DNA of 64,000 nucleotides. Source: Apiospora phragmitis. Lineage: Eukaryota; Ascomycota; Sordariomycetes; Amphisphaeriales; Apiosporaceae. Position numbers and translations under genes: made by a program. The notes below the pieces were generated by a model. That model did no database searches. It had not been told where the DNA came from and worked only from the letters and a program-made list of their open reading frames with translations. Below are positions 47,794-60,110 of this stretch, piece by piece; position 1 is the first letter of the stretch, and each line of letters begins with the position of its first letter. The stretch lies in the NCBI GenBank assembly GCA_038363925.1, contig JAQQWL010000002.1, forward strand, positions 4,154,001-4,218,000, written 5' to 3'.

Positions 47794-49440
47794 AGTGATT
47801 GTTTCTTGTGTGCTGGCTGACTGCAATGCGAAGAGGCGTTTAATTTAGGTGGCGACGGCGATATTCGCGAGGTTCTCACAATCAAAGATTCACCAGAAAG
47901 GAAAGAGGACACTCGAAGCAGGGGGGCCACGGACGCTTTTACCCGTCGGTTGTTAGCAAAATATGCGATTTGCTAACAAACTCCGGAAGGGATGGAGGGA
48001 GGGAAATAGCAGAAGAAAAAAGAGAAAAGAAACTGATCATCATCATACACTTTCGTCGTCAGCATTCCCGAATTGACTTACGACTACAGCTGACCGCCCT
48101 ATCCTATAAAAACCCACGGCTGCCGACATACTGCACACATGACTCTGCTAAGCCACTTGCTGCAATTTTGCTTACGCTTAGGTAGGATGGGTAGGATGGT
48201 GAAGAGGGGCTGGGGCTGTTCGTCTACATACCTACGGAAGGTAAGTAAGTGTTTGTCTGTCTCTCTACTTATTACGTCCATCTGCTGTTTTGGGAACGAG
48301 GAGGGGGCCGGCGCCGTTCTGTGAACAGATACATACATCAAACATGCATATGCTGACTGACACACACACAGCCGACGAGGATCCTTGCCCGTATCGCTTG
48401 CGGGTCATGCTTATGTATGTACCGTGCCGCGCACGCAAGCGCCAGCATGTCTCTCCGACGCCCGATCCTCCCGCGTCTATTAATGGAGGGAGCGCTTCTT
48501 GCTTCCTACATCCCTTTCATCTGGACGAGCTGGTAGGTGGTGGCATGTTCGTTAAGAAAGAGAGAGATAATGAAAAGTGCCGGGCCAACAACAAACGCAT
48601 TGGCCGCGGCAAGCAGATGATCTGCATCGCACCCAACTGGGGAAGAGGAATTGGGGTAAGGTAAGTGAAGTGGTCAACAATCAATTGGTCCGCTGGTTGT
48701 TGGGTAACACGAGTACAACGCAGCTCTCTGCATTGCCTACCTACTTTATTGGGGGTTGGTGGTGTTACAGAGTGCATACAGGTAGATGCGTCCTCTCCTG
48801 CGCGGCCGTGCGATGTTTGTAAAGGAAGTATCCGGCCACTCTGTCACAGGAATATTGACTGGTCCCCATATTTTTGTTGGTGCTTCCGATGTTATACTGC
48901 TGTCATGGGGATAGAGAAGGGCAGATAGCCAGGTCTGGGCTATGGAACATATATCCAATACGTGGCATTGGTTACTATCAGGTCATGTATACTATATTGC
49001 AGCAGGTCTTTGGGCCCTGAATTGGCATCACCGTCTCTTGTGATCGGCCTTGATATTTCTTCTTTATTTTGGACAACACCTATCTCTTTCTGCATCATAG
49101 CCATTGGCCGCCATGGAAAAATCTTGATATGCAAGACGTCGTCGTACCTTAGTGGTGAACACCAACTTCGTAATAATACGCATATCCAGGTGAAACGGCC
49201 CTGTTCAAAGGAATGATACCATCGCCAAATTCAACAGCATTGTGATCCCCTATAGCCCCCCTTTCCCAGGAGAAAAAATGCCAAATACAAACCTAATGCA
49301 AGCAAGCCAAACGGAGCAAAGAAACCCATTTCCAACACGATAGTAAACAGCGCCAACCAGCAAGCCTTACGCCCAGCATAACATCCTTGCGCATGCCGTA
49401 TCATTCCATCCGCTCATATTCCCCTCCCTAACGCTACCCA
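47794..49440. other. Intergenic region, nothing recognised
   Basis: No supported gene or RNA lies between the GPI-type gene's start and the MGMT stop. The part nearest 47794 should hold the GPI-type gene's promoter. Confidence 0.5.
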
Positions 49441-50009
49441 TCAAACAAACCCCGACCAAGGCGTCCCCACCACGCGCCCCCGAGCCTCATCAATCCTGAC
49501 CCCCTCCGCCCGCAACAGCCTCTTCTTCTCCACGATAGTGATCCCCTCCACCCCACCACCATCCTTCGTAGCTTTCGCCCACTGGCCCTTGAACCCGCCA
49601 AGCTTCCCGCCCGTCGCCACGACGCGGTGGCACGGCACCCGGGGCGCGAACGGGTTGCGCCGCAGCGCGCCGCCGACGGCGCGCGGGCTCGACCGCAGGT
49701 GCGCCGACAGCAGGCCGTACGTCGACACGCGGCCGGCGGGGATCTGGCACAGCGCCGACAGCACGCGCTTCTCGAAAGGGGGTGCGGCCCGAGGCCGCGA
49801 TGCGGGCGAGCTGGGGGGACCATCGTGTCTTCTTCCACTTCCACCACTCCTTTGGGGTCCGTTTTGGTGGTGGTGGCCGCCGGCCTCATGGCGAGGATGT
49901 CGCGGGTTGCGTCTAGGGAAGCTCGAAGTACCTTCTTGATGGGTAGGGCCGCTTCGGTGCTGTCGCCATCTGCGGCGTTGTTGCGCTTGCGCTTCTGGCT
50001 AATTGCCAT
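49441..50009 (-). CDS. mgt1: Methylated-DNA-protein-cysteine methyltransferase (MGMT), frame broken
   Basis: MGMT removes O6-alkyl groups from guanine by moving them to its own cysteine, once per molecule. The N-terminal leader (MAISQKRKRNNAADG) is basic and fits nuclear entry. The catalytic domain begins FEKRVLSALCQIPAGRVSTY, then RAVGGALRRNPFAPRVPCHR with the acceptor Cys in PCHRV, and ends with EGVRIDEARGRVVG. The frame changes between the leader and domain, at about 49780-49825. Either one base is missing, or two extra bases are present in the runs at about 49813-49818 and 49783-49790. The second option restores LARIAASGRTPF just before FEKRV, which looks more family-like. The intact protein would be 188 or 189 residues. 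It differs from the Atl1-like gene at 7.1-7.6 kb by having the active cysteine. Confidence 0.87.
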
Positions 50010-50687
50010 GATAATTGAAGGATGCGATGAAGTTGAGTTAACTCGTACGAGAAAGTCAAGGACGTAGGAGAGAGTTTGATTATAATGTGAAGGGACGGAA
50101 AGACAGATGTAGATATACTCGAAGACGCAAGGATGTTTTGAGTCATCGGCGGCGAATGTCATTGGAAAGGCGCGTCTACCCCAAGCTTAGTGCCTTGACA
50201 TATCCCGAGTTTCGCGCCACGAAAGCACGTGACTTCACTTAGTACACCCCCCAGGCTTCCCTCGCACATCAGCAAGCAACCACCAGATGATGATAGGGTT
50301 CGGTAAGGCATATGAGAGGCTTTGCTTGTTTGCGTCTCTCTGTCTGGATTTGTGCTTCTTATCATTACGTAAATGGCTGCCTAGGGTGCACTACCAAGCT
50401 TATGGTCCGTTTCTTTACAGACATGTATCCAGTGTGGCATGTCTCTACCGTGACTTGAGGTTAACCACTGCAAGGTCGACAGAGCCGTATTGTGTGTATA
50501 CTCACGCTCGGCAAATTGAATGAAATACGTTCGCTATCCCCCAGATGCGAAGTAGCGCTCCCTATAGAGACTATCCTCTGTACACGCCAAGATGCAATTA
50601 GGCCATGGCAAAGTGACGAGAGTCGCACCCAATCTATCCTGTACCCTATCCGGTAGTGTTCTGCTTCCCTTTCCCTCATCCTCCTCC
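50010..50687. other. Intergenic region upstream of MGMT
   Basis: This is the likely MGMT promoter and the 3' region of the Hub1-like gene. I see no other feature. Confidence 0.5.
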
Positions 50688-51397
50688 TCAGTCGCCCGTG
50701 TCCACCTCGAGGTCGAGCTGCACCCCGTTGCTGATCTCGTAGTCGGCCAGCGTGAGCATGTCCTTGAACGGCCGCTGCCCTGCCGCTTGAGCAGGATCTC
50801 GTGCGGCTCCCGCCCGATGCGCGCGGCCACGATCAACTTGAACTGGCGGATCGTGTCCGAGGGCAGGCAGGGGATCGCGGCCTTGGTGCCCAGCCGGTCG
50901 TTGACGTGCACGATGATCATCTCGAGACCCGGACCGCCGCTGGCCGCCGGTGCTCGCTTCGGCGGTTTGGTGGTGTCTGCTGCTGCTGCGGCCGCCGCCG
51001 GTGCGCGTTTCGGTGGCTTGGTAGTGTCTTCCGCGTCGGTCTTGGGCTTGCTGCTGCGCCTGGGGGACGGCGAGCGGTTCCGATACCCTCGGTACGACGA
51101 ACCACCCCCACCGCCGCCGCGACGGTCGCTGCCGTCTTGGTCGTCGCGGTCGTCGTCGCGGCGCTTGTCCTTGAAGTTGAAGCCGCCCGTCTTCTTCTTC
51201 CGGGGACGCGGGCGGTCATCTTCTCCTCGTTCCCTATCGCGGTGGTCTCGCCTGCCGTCTGTGTGGCTGTCGTCCCTCCGATCCCGATCCCGATCATCTC
51301 GTCGTCCGATATCTCTCCGGTCGTAGCTGTCGCGGTCGCTCGTGCTCGGCTTGCCTCTGTCGCGGCGAGGCGAGCGGCTGCGCGCGCGATCCGACAT
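50688..51397 (-). CDS. hub1: Ubiquitin-like Hub1/UBL5 family protein with SR-type N-terminal extension
   Basis: Hub1/UBL5 is a ubiquitin-fold protein that binds spliceosome factors non-covalently and affects splice-site choice. The C-terminal about 78 residues form the fold: MIIVHVNDRLGTKAAIPCLP, SDTIRQFKLIVAARIGREPH, EILLKRQG, and after the break RPFKDMLTLADYEISNGVQL. The family's NDRLG, Asp-Thr and FKD-LxDYEI features are present. Yeast and human forms are only about 73 residues; here about 158 residues rich in Arg-Asp and Arg-Ser (MSDRARSRSPRRDRGK) come first, like splicing factors. It ends DLEVDTGD with no diglycine, so conjugation is not expected. One base is missing in the run at 50778-50780. 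Adding it gives 236 residues. Confidence 0.82.
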
Positions 51398-52787
51398 GTT
51401 GCTGACGGTTGGATTTTTTCTCGAGATGTGTTTGCTGAGTTGTAGGCAAGAGATGGAGATGCTCCAGCTGTTTGGGAAAGCAGTAACCTAGCAGATTGTA
51501 AAAAAATGGGTCCGTGCTTTTTGACATCACTTCCCTGAAGTCCACACCTGTAAACAAACTTGAAGCGCTGGTACTTATAAACAGCTCCCTTACGACAATA
51601 GAGAAGCAAGCAAATTTTGTCTAGAAATATTACAACAACCATACTTTCGCCTACCTTACTCGTGAGAGCGTTTATCAATAGTTATCAGCCCCTGAAGAAT
51701 CGGTACCAAATCGACCAAAGCAACCCAACCAACTTCATTAAGACGTCAACTATATGAATCCGTATAAATTCGATTTGATCAACTGCCTAGGTTGCCTAGG
51801 TTGCCTAGGTTTACAAACGAGTTCGTGGACCGTCTGCGTGCCATAGCCAGGGGTATGACATCGAATAGATAGATAGGAACAAAGCTGGACGGCACAGGAT
51901 ATTTCAATACCAAATAGAATAAGCGCGTGAGTCCTTCAGCATTGCCAAGGAATTTGATGGGCCTGTCTCACACAGGGGGCAAAAACGAGACCGAAACCTG
52001 TCATGCTGGTGGGTTGAGACACTGTAAACCTTTTCACAGCACCCACCGCCTTCACGACAGCAGTACACCCATCAAGTCACATGTTCCCATATGGATCAAC
52101 GTTATGCGTTGTGGACGGGAGATCGTTTCTGTAGAAGAACCCATTAAGAAGCACGGCTGGACAAGTCACATAACACCAGCAACATATGATTAAGTGATCG
52201 TTTTTTATGAATCCAGACATCTCTCCCATCTCACGGCTGGCTCCAACCTTGTATTCGAGGGGAAAACTTCGAAACTGAAGATTGCTCAAAGAGTCAAGAC
52301 ACAAATCCTCCTCGGAAACCAATGCCTACAAAAAGGCAGGGGACACCACCCCCTTTTGCTTGCTTCGTCGCCATACACCATACAGGCTCTTTTTTACATC
52401 CAACACGAAGCATCGCTTGCTCCCCTCCCTCCCCAACGGTGCGATGGCTACCGGCTTCCGCTTTCGCTGTCATCTTCAAGAAAGTAGAAGTAAATGAAAA
52501 AGAAATTAGTGCCCCACGCCTCGGGCTCATGGACATCCGCTGGCGGCGAATCAAATAGAAAAACATGGCAAACAAAGGCCAGTAGCAGTGGTAGTACCAG
52601 AAACGCCGATTGATACACAAAAATATCCTATAGACAGAGCAAGACAGAAAGGAAATCTCATGTAGAAGAGGTATAGTTAGTGTAAATCCATGACTTCACC
52701 ATGGCGTTCATTAGACATCCAAGGGACGTCATCATCCGGCATCGTCAGATAGCACATCTCTGCAGTCAAGGCGGAGCCGCTGGCTCC
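51398..52787. other. Intergenic region, nothing recognised
   Basis: This holds the promoter of the Hub1-like gene and the 3' end of the DENN gene. Apart from a 9-bp tandem repeat I see nothing in it. Confidence 0.5.
51784..51810. repeat. Three exact copies of a 9-bp unit
   Basis: TGCCTAGGT is repeated three times without mismatch, so CCTAGG palindromes recur every 9 bp. It lies about 390 bp upstream of the Hub1-like start codon. Confidence 0.9.
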
Positions 52788-55580
52788 CTAGCGAGTGCCG
52801 CCGAGAGCGCTGATTCTAGCACCCGAAGGGCGGTGGAGCAGGCTGCCGGCGTGCTTGCCAACGATACCAGGCTCCTGGGAAATGGTCTCGGTGTCGCTGC
52901 GGCCAGCAAGGCTCTCCTCGTCATCCTCGACAATCTTGGTAGGAATGTCGTTATGCGCCGTGTACTGCTGGCTAGATCGCTCAGGAGTGGTCATGGTCGA
53001 CGCGAAAGACATCGATGTGCTGCTCCTGTTGGGGATCAGATCCGGAGTAGGAGGGATGCTGGATGTGCGCCCGGATGGGTGGAGAAGGCTGTCGTCGCCA
53101 GCGTCGGAAGAGGCAGCGGAGCGGCCATCGTCGCTCTGGGCGGCAGAGAGGTTGCTAGCCCGGCGGGAGTTGCGCGAGTGGGTGCGAGGGGAGCGAGGCT
53201 CGTACTCGTGGTCATGAGCCAGCTGCAGACTCTCGACAGCGGCCTGGCACTGCTCGGCGATGTTGCGGATGATGTGGGCGATAGCATCCGTCTTGTCCTT
53301 GAGATGGCGATCGGCAACGTCATTGAAGCTAGCGTTGCCGAGGCGGTTGTTAGCGCTTTGTGCGCGCGCAAGCGTCTTTCCAAGCCGCTCATCTTTCTCT
53401 GGACTCGGCATTAGCAAAACGAACAATTCTCTCAAACTATCGATCAATGGTGGGCACTTACCTGCAGCTTCCGCATCCTCGGTGGTGTTCTCGGAGACGT
53501 TGTCCTCCTCGTAGCCAGCAGCGACTTCATCTGCGAGCTCCTCAGGCTTAGTGAGGGAGTGGACAAGGTGCTCCATATGGTGCGATTGGCCGCCAATCAA
53601 GCTGCGCAGGTGCAGCACAACACGACGGGCCTCATCACGCTGGCGCGAGAGAGTGGTGTTGGTGTGCTGCAGAGCAGACAACTCTTTCTTGTTCCTCTTG
53701 CGTTCGCGTTCAAGCTCTTCGGCAATCTCTTGCTGCAGAACCAGAGCCTCGAGAGCATCATCTCGTTGCTTCTCGGTTCCAGTAAGGCGGACAGAGAGTC
53801 TGGCGTTGTCGTCCTTCTGCTGGTCAATGAGACCACCAAGTCGTCGGTTCTCACGCTTGTGGTTCTCAATCTTAACCTTGAGATCCGAGGTCTCCTTGTT
53901 AAGCTGTTCGGCGAAAGCCTGGAACTTGAGGAACTGATCTTGAAGCTCTCCAATTCCTCGACCAAGTAGTTGTTGCGCTTCGTAACCTTGTTGAGCTCGG
54001 TATCCATACGTCCCTTAAGGTTGATAAAGTCTTGCCATGCCTCCATAGCATCACGTGAGTATTGGTTGCGCTCTCGGACAATCTCGTTCAGGTGTCTCAT
54101 CGAAACCTTGGTCATCAAGGGCTTCTTTTGGGTACCTCCAAATACCGCCTTCATTCCGGAGTTTCGGCCCATCTTCTCACAGACGTGATCCATAACAGAC
54201 ATGACGGCATCTTGGTTCCACCAGTCGGGATCCTCGATCGACTCGACTTCACCGCGCATGACGATGATCTGGCCGGCGGGCACTAGCTTACCTCCGCCAT
54301 AAGCCGAGCGAAGGTGCGCAGGCACGCCAGATGGTGTGACATCGGTCTTCAGGGCCTGGGTAAGGCGGTTAACAAACTTGTTACGTTGGCCAGGTGTGAG
54401 AGCTGTGGGTGGGCTCGATGTAAGCACGAAGTTGCGGTCGAGATCCACCACCAAAGCGTCGGTAGGCGCAGTGAAGAGCGAACGGCACTCAGCAGTAATA
54501 CCCAGAATGTACGGGCCAGGTTCCTGGACGAGTTCCTTGGCGTGTCGAGCGTGAACCACGGGAACATACAAACCGCTCCACTCGTAAACTCTAACACAGA
54601 ATCTAATCGTCTCCGCAGCCATTGTCAGCATGGCTGGGTAGTGGCTGACGAAAATGATGCGGCGAGTCGGGGAGATTGCCGCCTCGACAACACCAACAAT
54701 GTTAGGAATTGAGAGACAGGTCCAAAGCGGCCACATGGCGAAATTCTGGAAGCCTGTAGGCGAAGACGGGAACTGATAGCACAGGGCGTAATCCTTCATA
54801 TCGATACGGACGAGATCGTTGAGACGCGGGGCCGGAAAACTTAGGATCCGCGAAACCTCCTCGGCGTGGAAGAGGTTGGTTGCCTTGTTCCAGTGAATCC
54901 ACATACCGCGAAGGTAGTCGCCCAGAAGGTTGTACAATGGATAACGCGAGAGGAAGGACAAGCAGTACGGAATCCAATACGTCTCGTCTGCGTTGTCGTA
55001 GAAATCGGGTTCGGTGCGCTTCCTCAGATCACGAATAGTCTCGGCTCTCTTTTCATCCGCTCGAGACCAGACACGGAGGCAGATACCGTACAGAGTGTGG
55101 GAGGAGTCTTGCTGGAGCACAAATGCGTGGTGGACGCAGTGCGGTTGGCTGCGGCCGGTGCAAATTTCGACATCGTGAGGGAAGCATGCCCTCATAGCGG
55201 CATGTAGGGCAACGAGCGATCTCGTTGTCTTGTTCTAGCCTGGGACTGCTACCGAGAATCTCGGGGAGCCAGAATTGCCCAACGGCGCCCTTCATGTGTC
55301 CGATCTTGCCCTGGGGGGGGGCAGGTGCCTTGACCCATTGCGCTGGCTCTCGTCCAACACCGCATACCATGTAAGCATGGGTCAAAGTCTTCGGCGTCCT
55401 CTGCTGGGGCTTGCCGTTCAGAGTGGAGGGGATCGGCTGCGTGATGCGCGAGTGCAGAGATGAGGTTCGGCTGGGGATGACCAGGTTGGTGTCGTTCTGA
55501 TCCCGCGTACTCGGTCGAGCATCGCGGTCGCTGGTACGCGGACGCATAAAGGACGATTGGGTGTTGAGTGACGGCGCCAT
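52788..55580 (-). CDS. DENN-domain protein with coiled-coil tail
   Basis: DENN proteins are exchange factors for Rab GTPases in membrane traffic. The 909-residue protein begins MAPSLNTQSSFMRPRTSDRD. Its DENN module runs through HHAFVLQQDSSHTLYGICLR (upstream part), CLSIPNIVGVVEAAISPTRR and IIFVSHYPAMLTMAAETIRF (core), YEWSGLYVPVVHARHAKELV, and ALVVDLDRNFVLTSSPP (downstream part). A coiled coil follows (LNKVTKRNNYLVEELE onward), then a Ser/Arg-rich tail with many likely phosphorylation sites (SPRTHSRNSRRASNLSAAQS). A 63-nt intron (53399-53461) is a multiple of three. Two frame changes are needed: one extra base at 55211-55212, and one missing base at about 53950. The Rab target is unknown. Confidence 0.85.
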
Positions 55581-58186
55581 GTCGAAAATGTGGTTGTGAT
55601 GGGTATTGTGGTTTTGGTATAAGTCCTACGACGCCCGGTAGGAAAATATTGGCCAGTCCGAATTGGAAACGAATGATTCAGACCTCGGCGAAACAGCAAC
55701 TAAGCTGGTGATGAATCGGCGTCCAGGCGGGAGAAGGCAGTCAGGATCAAAGGCCCGACGAAGAAAGAGTCGAGTGCAGGGAGGTCCTGGGATTTTGTCA
55801 ATCCGAACTTCCTGATACCGGGATAGGTCACACTGCAAGCAGCTGGCACTGGTTTGAGAAGAACCAAAGTGTTCGGGACTGTTCAATCAATCTTGCGATT
55901 AATTGACCAGGCGACACGGACTTGCTGCAACCCGCCTTGAGTGGGGGAGGAAAAGAACGGAAGAGAGTGAAGAGATGGTGCATCCAGAAAAGGAGAAGAG
56001 GGAGGGAGAGAAGAGGAAAAGAGTTGGCAGGCAATTTAGGTAAGGAATACTAATAGGTTAGTTAGCAGGTTTAGGTACAGTAGGCGACGGGCATGGCATG
56101 GCATGGGTTGGGATGGAGGTGGGCAAGGAAGAGGACCTAGCGTACCATTTGAAGACCGAGAGACCTTCGAGAAGGGGAGACCTGGGCAAGAATACTTGGG
56201 ACCATGTACTCTCCGTCCGAGACCAAAACTCATAATAGCAATGGTCTCAGTCGCATTGCTCGTCAACATTTGTTGATATTTTAACAAAATATCTGCAAGT
56301 ACCTAACCTGCCGCCACAGTGACTGAGGATGTGTCTGGTGACCACATCGCGCACACCTTCACACCTACGCAACGCACCTCAGGCTCATTCACCCTGTCTC
56401 CTAAAGGATTTGGTTGTGGCACTCGTTGTGGGCTACCGTCACAAAGACTAGCACAGAGTTGGTAGAGATAGTAGCCTCCTCAGCCAGTACTACTTTATGC
56501 GACCCCTGCAAAGCTACGATCAGGAGAAAAGCAGACGCTCTCGCGACTGCAATTGGCATTTGACTTTCTTCTTTCTTTTCGAAGGATCAGACATCGATTA
56601 TATTGAATCATCCCGCAGGTGCGGAAGAATGAGCTCCTCCCCACTCCTGTGTCGATTACATATGCCGGGGAACATTACACTGCATACATATTTTCAATAC
56701 GATACATACAGGGAGCTCAAAACAGCCAACAGTAGCTACAGTACCCACTATACAAAATGGCCAAGGGGAAGCATGACATGATACTGCAGCAAGGAGATCA
56801 ACAAGAGAGGGGAATGGGTTTCTCTCTTTCCTCCTCCCTCTCTGCCTGGCACGCTGGGTACATTTCCTCCAGATGCCTGTTGCTTGCTTGCTCCTGGACA
56901 TCGGGTGTTGGCAAATTGGTTTCGACCTGAACGGGCATCCCAACCGAGCAGGGCGAGTACTCCTCTGTACAGTAACAAGCAGAGCGCCCCCCCCCCTCCC
57001 CCACTTGCACAACCCCCAGAACGGCTAACCCCTTGTTGTGCCCTTGCTGCATCCATGACGGGGTCCCCCTGTAGATTCAATTTTCTGGCTACTCCACCCA
57101 TTCCAGGTACAGCCAATCCTGCCCAGAGGCGCTGCCCGGGGCTTGAAGCTAGTGTGGGACCGAGGGTCCGGCCTTGACCCAAGCTCGCCATTCGAGTGGG
57201 ACGGCCTGGAGATGAGCGATAGGAAAGGAAAAAGGAAAGAAACGAGAGGAATCGCTGGATGACAAAAGAGAGAGGTTTCATTTGAAGCCGGCTATCTGCA
57301 ATACTACCACACACAACGTATACATACCAATGATGTAGTTTACACAGCAAGCAGCATTTGTTGGAAGAGATTACCTCGTGCTGGTGGTGGGCGCCACGAT
57401 GCTCCGGAGCTGACAGGCTTACAGCTGGGCCAACTACCGGTAGACGACGCCTCTTGACCCAGTATCGTCTCCAGTGGCCTACATACACTTTTTCACTTAG
57501 TTTCGGCCAAGAGCCTGTACATAAGCACACAACGTCGTACAGTGTTTGCATATCCACCCATGGAGGCGGCACAGAGGCAAGTAAACACCAAAGGAACTAA
57601 AGCTTGAAGGGCAGTAGTCGCCATCTCTTTGAACTCTGCAGAAGGTGGTCAGTCCAGGTCCCCGGAGGCCACTGCACTGCAGTGCAGCGCAGCGCTTGAT
57701 GAAATCCATCCATGTTCCGAGTTTGGGAAAGCATACAGCCCTGCCGACGGTTATTTTCCTTTCTGTCCACGGGAGGATTTGAAAAAGCATTTAGGGCACG
57801 GCTCAGCGGGATCAAACGGCTTGGACCGGTCTTTGATCACCAGACGACGAACCGCACGGCACATACTACTATTAGGGGCCAGTAAGTTCGCGTGCTAATC
57901 AAGAAAGAACCAGTGCTAGCTTTACGCTTCGGTACTTAAGGGGGGCAAACGTTGACACAGCAGTCAAGACCGAGACGCTGAGTGAGTATGCCAGATAGAC
58001 ACACGATGTTGACAACCAAATCTCAACCAACGTTGTTGTGCGTTGTTCACCACTTACCGGAGGAAAGATTTTTGCTTCTTTCCCCTCTTCCTGTCGCGCG
58101 CCTTTCGTGTCTCAACCTGAAGCGTTGAGTGGTATGGGATTGGATAACGGAGTGAGGGATGATCCTCGCCCAGGCTTGTCTGCTTC

Positions 58187-58207
58187 GAGAGAGAGAGAGA
58201 GAGAGAG
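58187..58207. repeat. (GA)n microsatellite
   Basis: About ten uninterrupted GA units lie in otherwise unassigned DNA. Confidence 0.9.
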
Positions 58208-60096
58208 TTCTTCATCAAACAAGAGCTACCATCTCACGCAATTGCTTCACGTGTCTGACATCTTCAGCCCTTCTCTTCGTAATCATCATGTCTTAGAAAA
58301 AGCTTTGTTTGGCCCCATTCCGTTTACCCGCTGACATAGCCACATACTAGTAGAAAACTGTATAAGTGTAAAGCGATATCCGTACCTCCTCTACGAACGA
58401 GTGTTAGGGTAAGCCTGTGTGCAAAGTTTACTGTAGGCCGCGAGGTGTACTACGGATAGCCAGCTTCTGAGCCAACAACCAACGGCCCTTGCCTTGAACC
58501 TTTTTCGGTTGGGGCCACGGTTTTAGCCAGTCTCTAGCGATCAAGCACTAACCTACTTTATGTATCGGGGCTAGGGTGCACATGGCAACTCTTTTCGCTC
58601 GATGTAACGCTCGACGGGCATCGGACAATTTGTGGTTGGCTCCAAATGTCACTAATAAGGTTAGGGGATTGAGCAAATGCATGCAATCACTTTGTCTCTA
58701 TTTTTTCTTTCTCTCTCTGATTGCCTGTTTCGTACTGTCGTCGCATCACGACTGCTGTCGAGTGCTGCTCTGCAACTCCGAGACATTCTGCATGTTTCCA
58801 TGTTCACATAAACAAAACTAACTATAGTCTTGGTGGCAGTGAGTGATTTATCACTACCGTAGGTAAAGTAGGTATCCAGCCGTTGCCAACCCCCCCTCGG
58901 AAAAGATGTCCGTCTGCACGCTATGACAGTCGCCTTGCGTCGCACCAGCTGAAGTCCCCAGCAAGAGCCAGGGAAAGTGGGCATCATCGGACCATGTCTG
59001 TCAGCATAACCTGGACCCTCAACGCCTCTTCTCGCCTCTGCGCCATCAGCGGGGTTACGAAGCCTGTGCATGTCTATTGGACAACTAGAATTGGTATAGC
59101 AACATGTCAAAAGCAACGGATGGCGTTCTCTCAGCTAACCTTTCTTTCTATCGTGCAAAGAGTCGAGTCTTTCTTGTGGAGATCTGAAGAGGCCAGCAGT
59201 CCGTCCACACGAAAGCGTCGCTCCTCACAGAGCCTCACAGAGACAGAATTCTCGATCCAAATCCAGTCCTTGTCCAGTTTGCCTAGGTAGATAGCCTCAC
59301 CCTTGGACACTACATATTATCAGTTCTTGCAGTCTAAATAAAGTGTGTAACACGGCCGGAGCAAGCATCAAGTACTCTGGAGACTGCACGGTGCTTCAAC
59401 CCTGATTCTGGCTGCCGCGCCATGCCTGGAAGAGAATCCCACTCGTTTGCAGTTGGAGAGCCCCGCCTGCCTGCTTCATTCTGCTAGCAGCCGGCCGTCC
59501 GCCGAGCCAGGACTGGACATGGGCAGATCCGCCTGTTGCCTGTACCACCAATCTATATCTTACAGTACTGCACGATATGCGTCAATCAGCACTAACATCG
59601 ACCCAAGAACCAAAACAGACCGGGCATACGGTGCGCCGCGCCGCGCTCTCAGGTCAGCCAAAAAGCTCGTGTTGCGCTCGTTTGGAGAAGGACGCATCTG
59701 GGCATGAGGGGTAAGTAACATAGTAACAAGTAAGGCAGGTAACAGAATTATAGTATGTCCTTGCTTTTCCATGTTCTTACATCTTGAGCATTTCCCAGGG
59801 ATGCACGCGTACACGCACAACACGAACCACCGCTTCAATGAACCTGGGTAGCCAGCTCTTGGACCCCTTCCAGATATTTGGGTGGCAGGGTGCTGATGTG
59901 ATGGGCGTGCAGCAGTGGCATCGTCACACCGGGCGATCGACGAACGCCATTCGATCTCGGTCCAAACGCCGTTACCACCTACCCAGACAGCAATGTCTAT
60001 GAGCAAAATAAAGGGGTTGCTGCCAGGCAAGGAGATGTCGATATCTGATAGACATCCGGCCTGGTTTCCTCACTTATCACTTTTCTTGCGCGTGCG

Positions 60097-60110
60097 CACA
60101 CACACACACA
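60097..60110. repeat. Short (CA)n microsatellite
   Basis: Seven CA units follow a GCGCGTGCG stretch in unassigned DNA. Confidence 0.85.

Noticed and set aside
49434..50162. A 242-codon minus-strand frame over MGMT
   Set aside because: Only its N-terminal part is the real MGMT leader. After about 49820 it runs in the wrong phase as an Arg-rich artefact, while the catalytic PCHR motif is in another frame.
52701..53969. Plus-strand frames of up to 237 codons over the 3' half of the DENN gene
   Set aside because: They are antisense to the coiled coil and Ser-rich tail, and their composition follows from that.
56748..57572. A 274-codon minus-strand frame
   Set aside because: No domain, an unusual composition (Gly-, Cys- and Arg-rich patches from C-runs) and several equally long antisense frames; probably chance.
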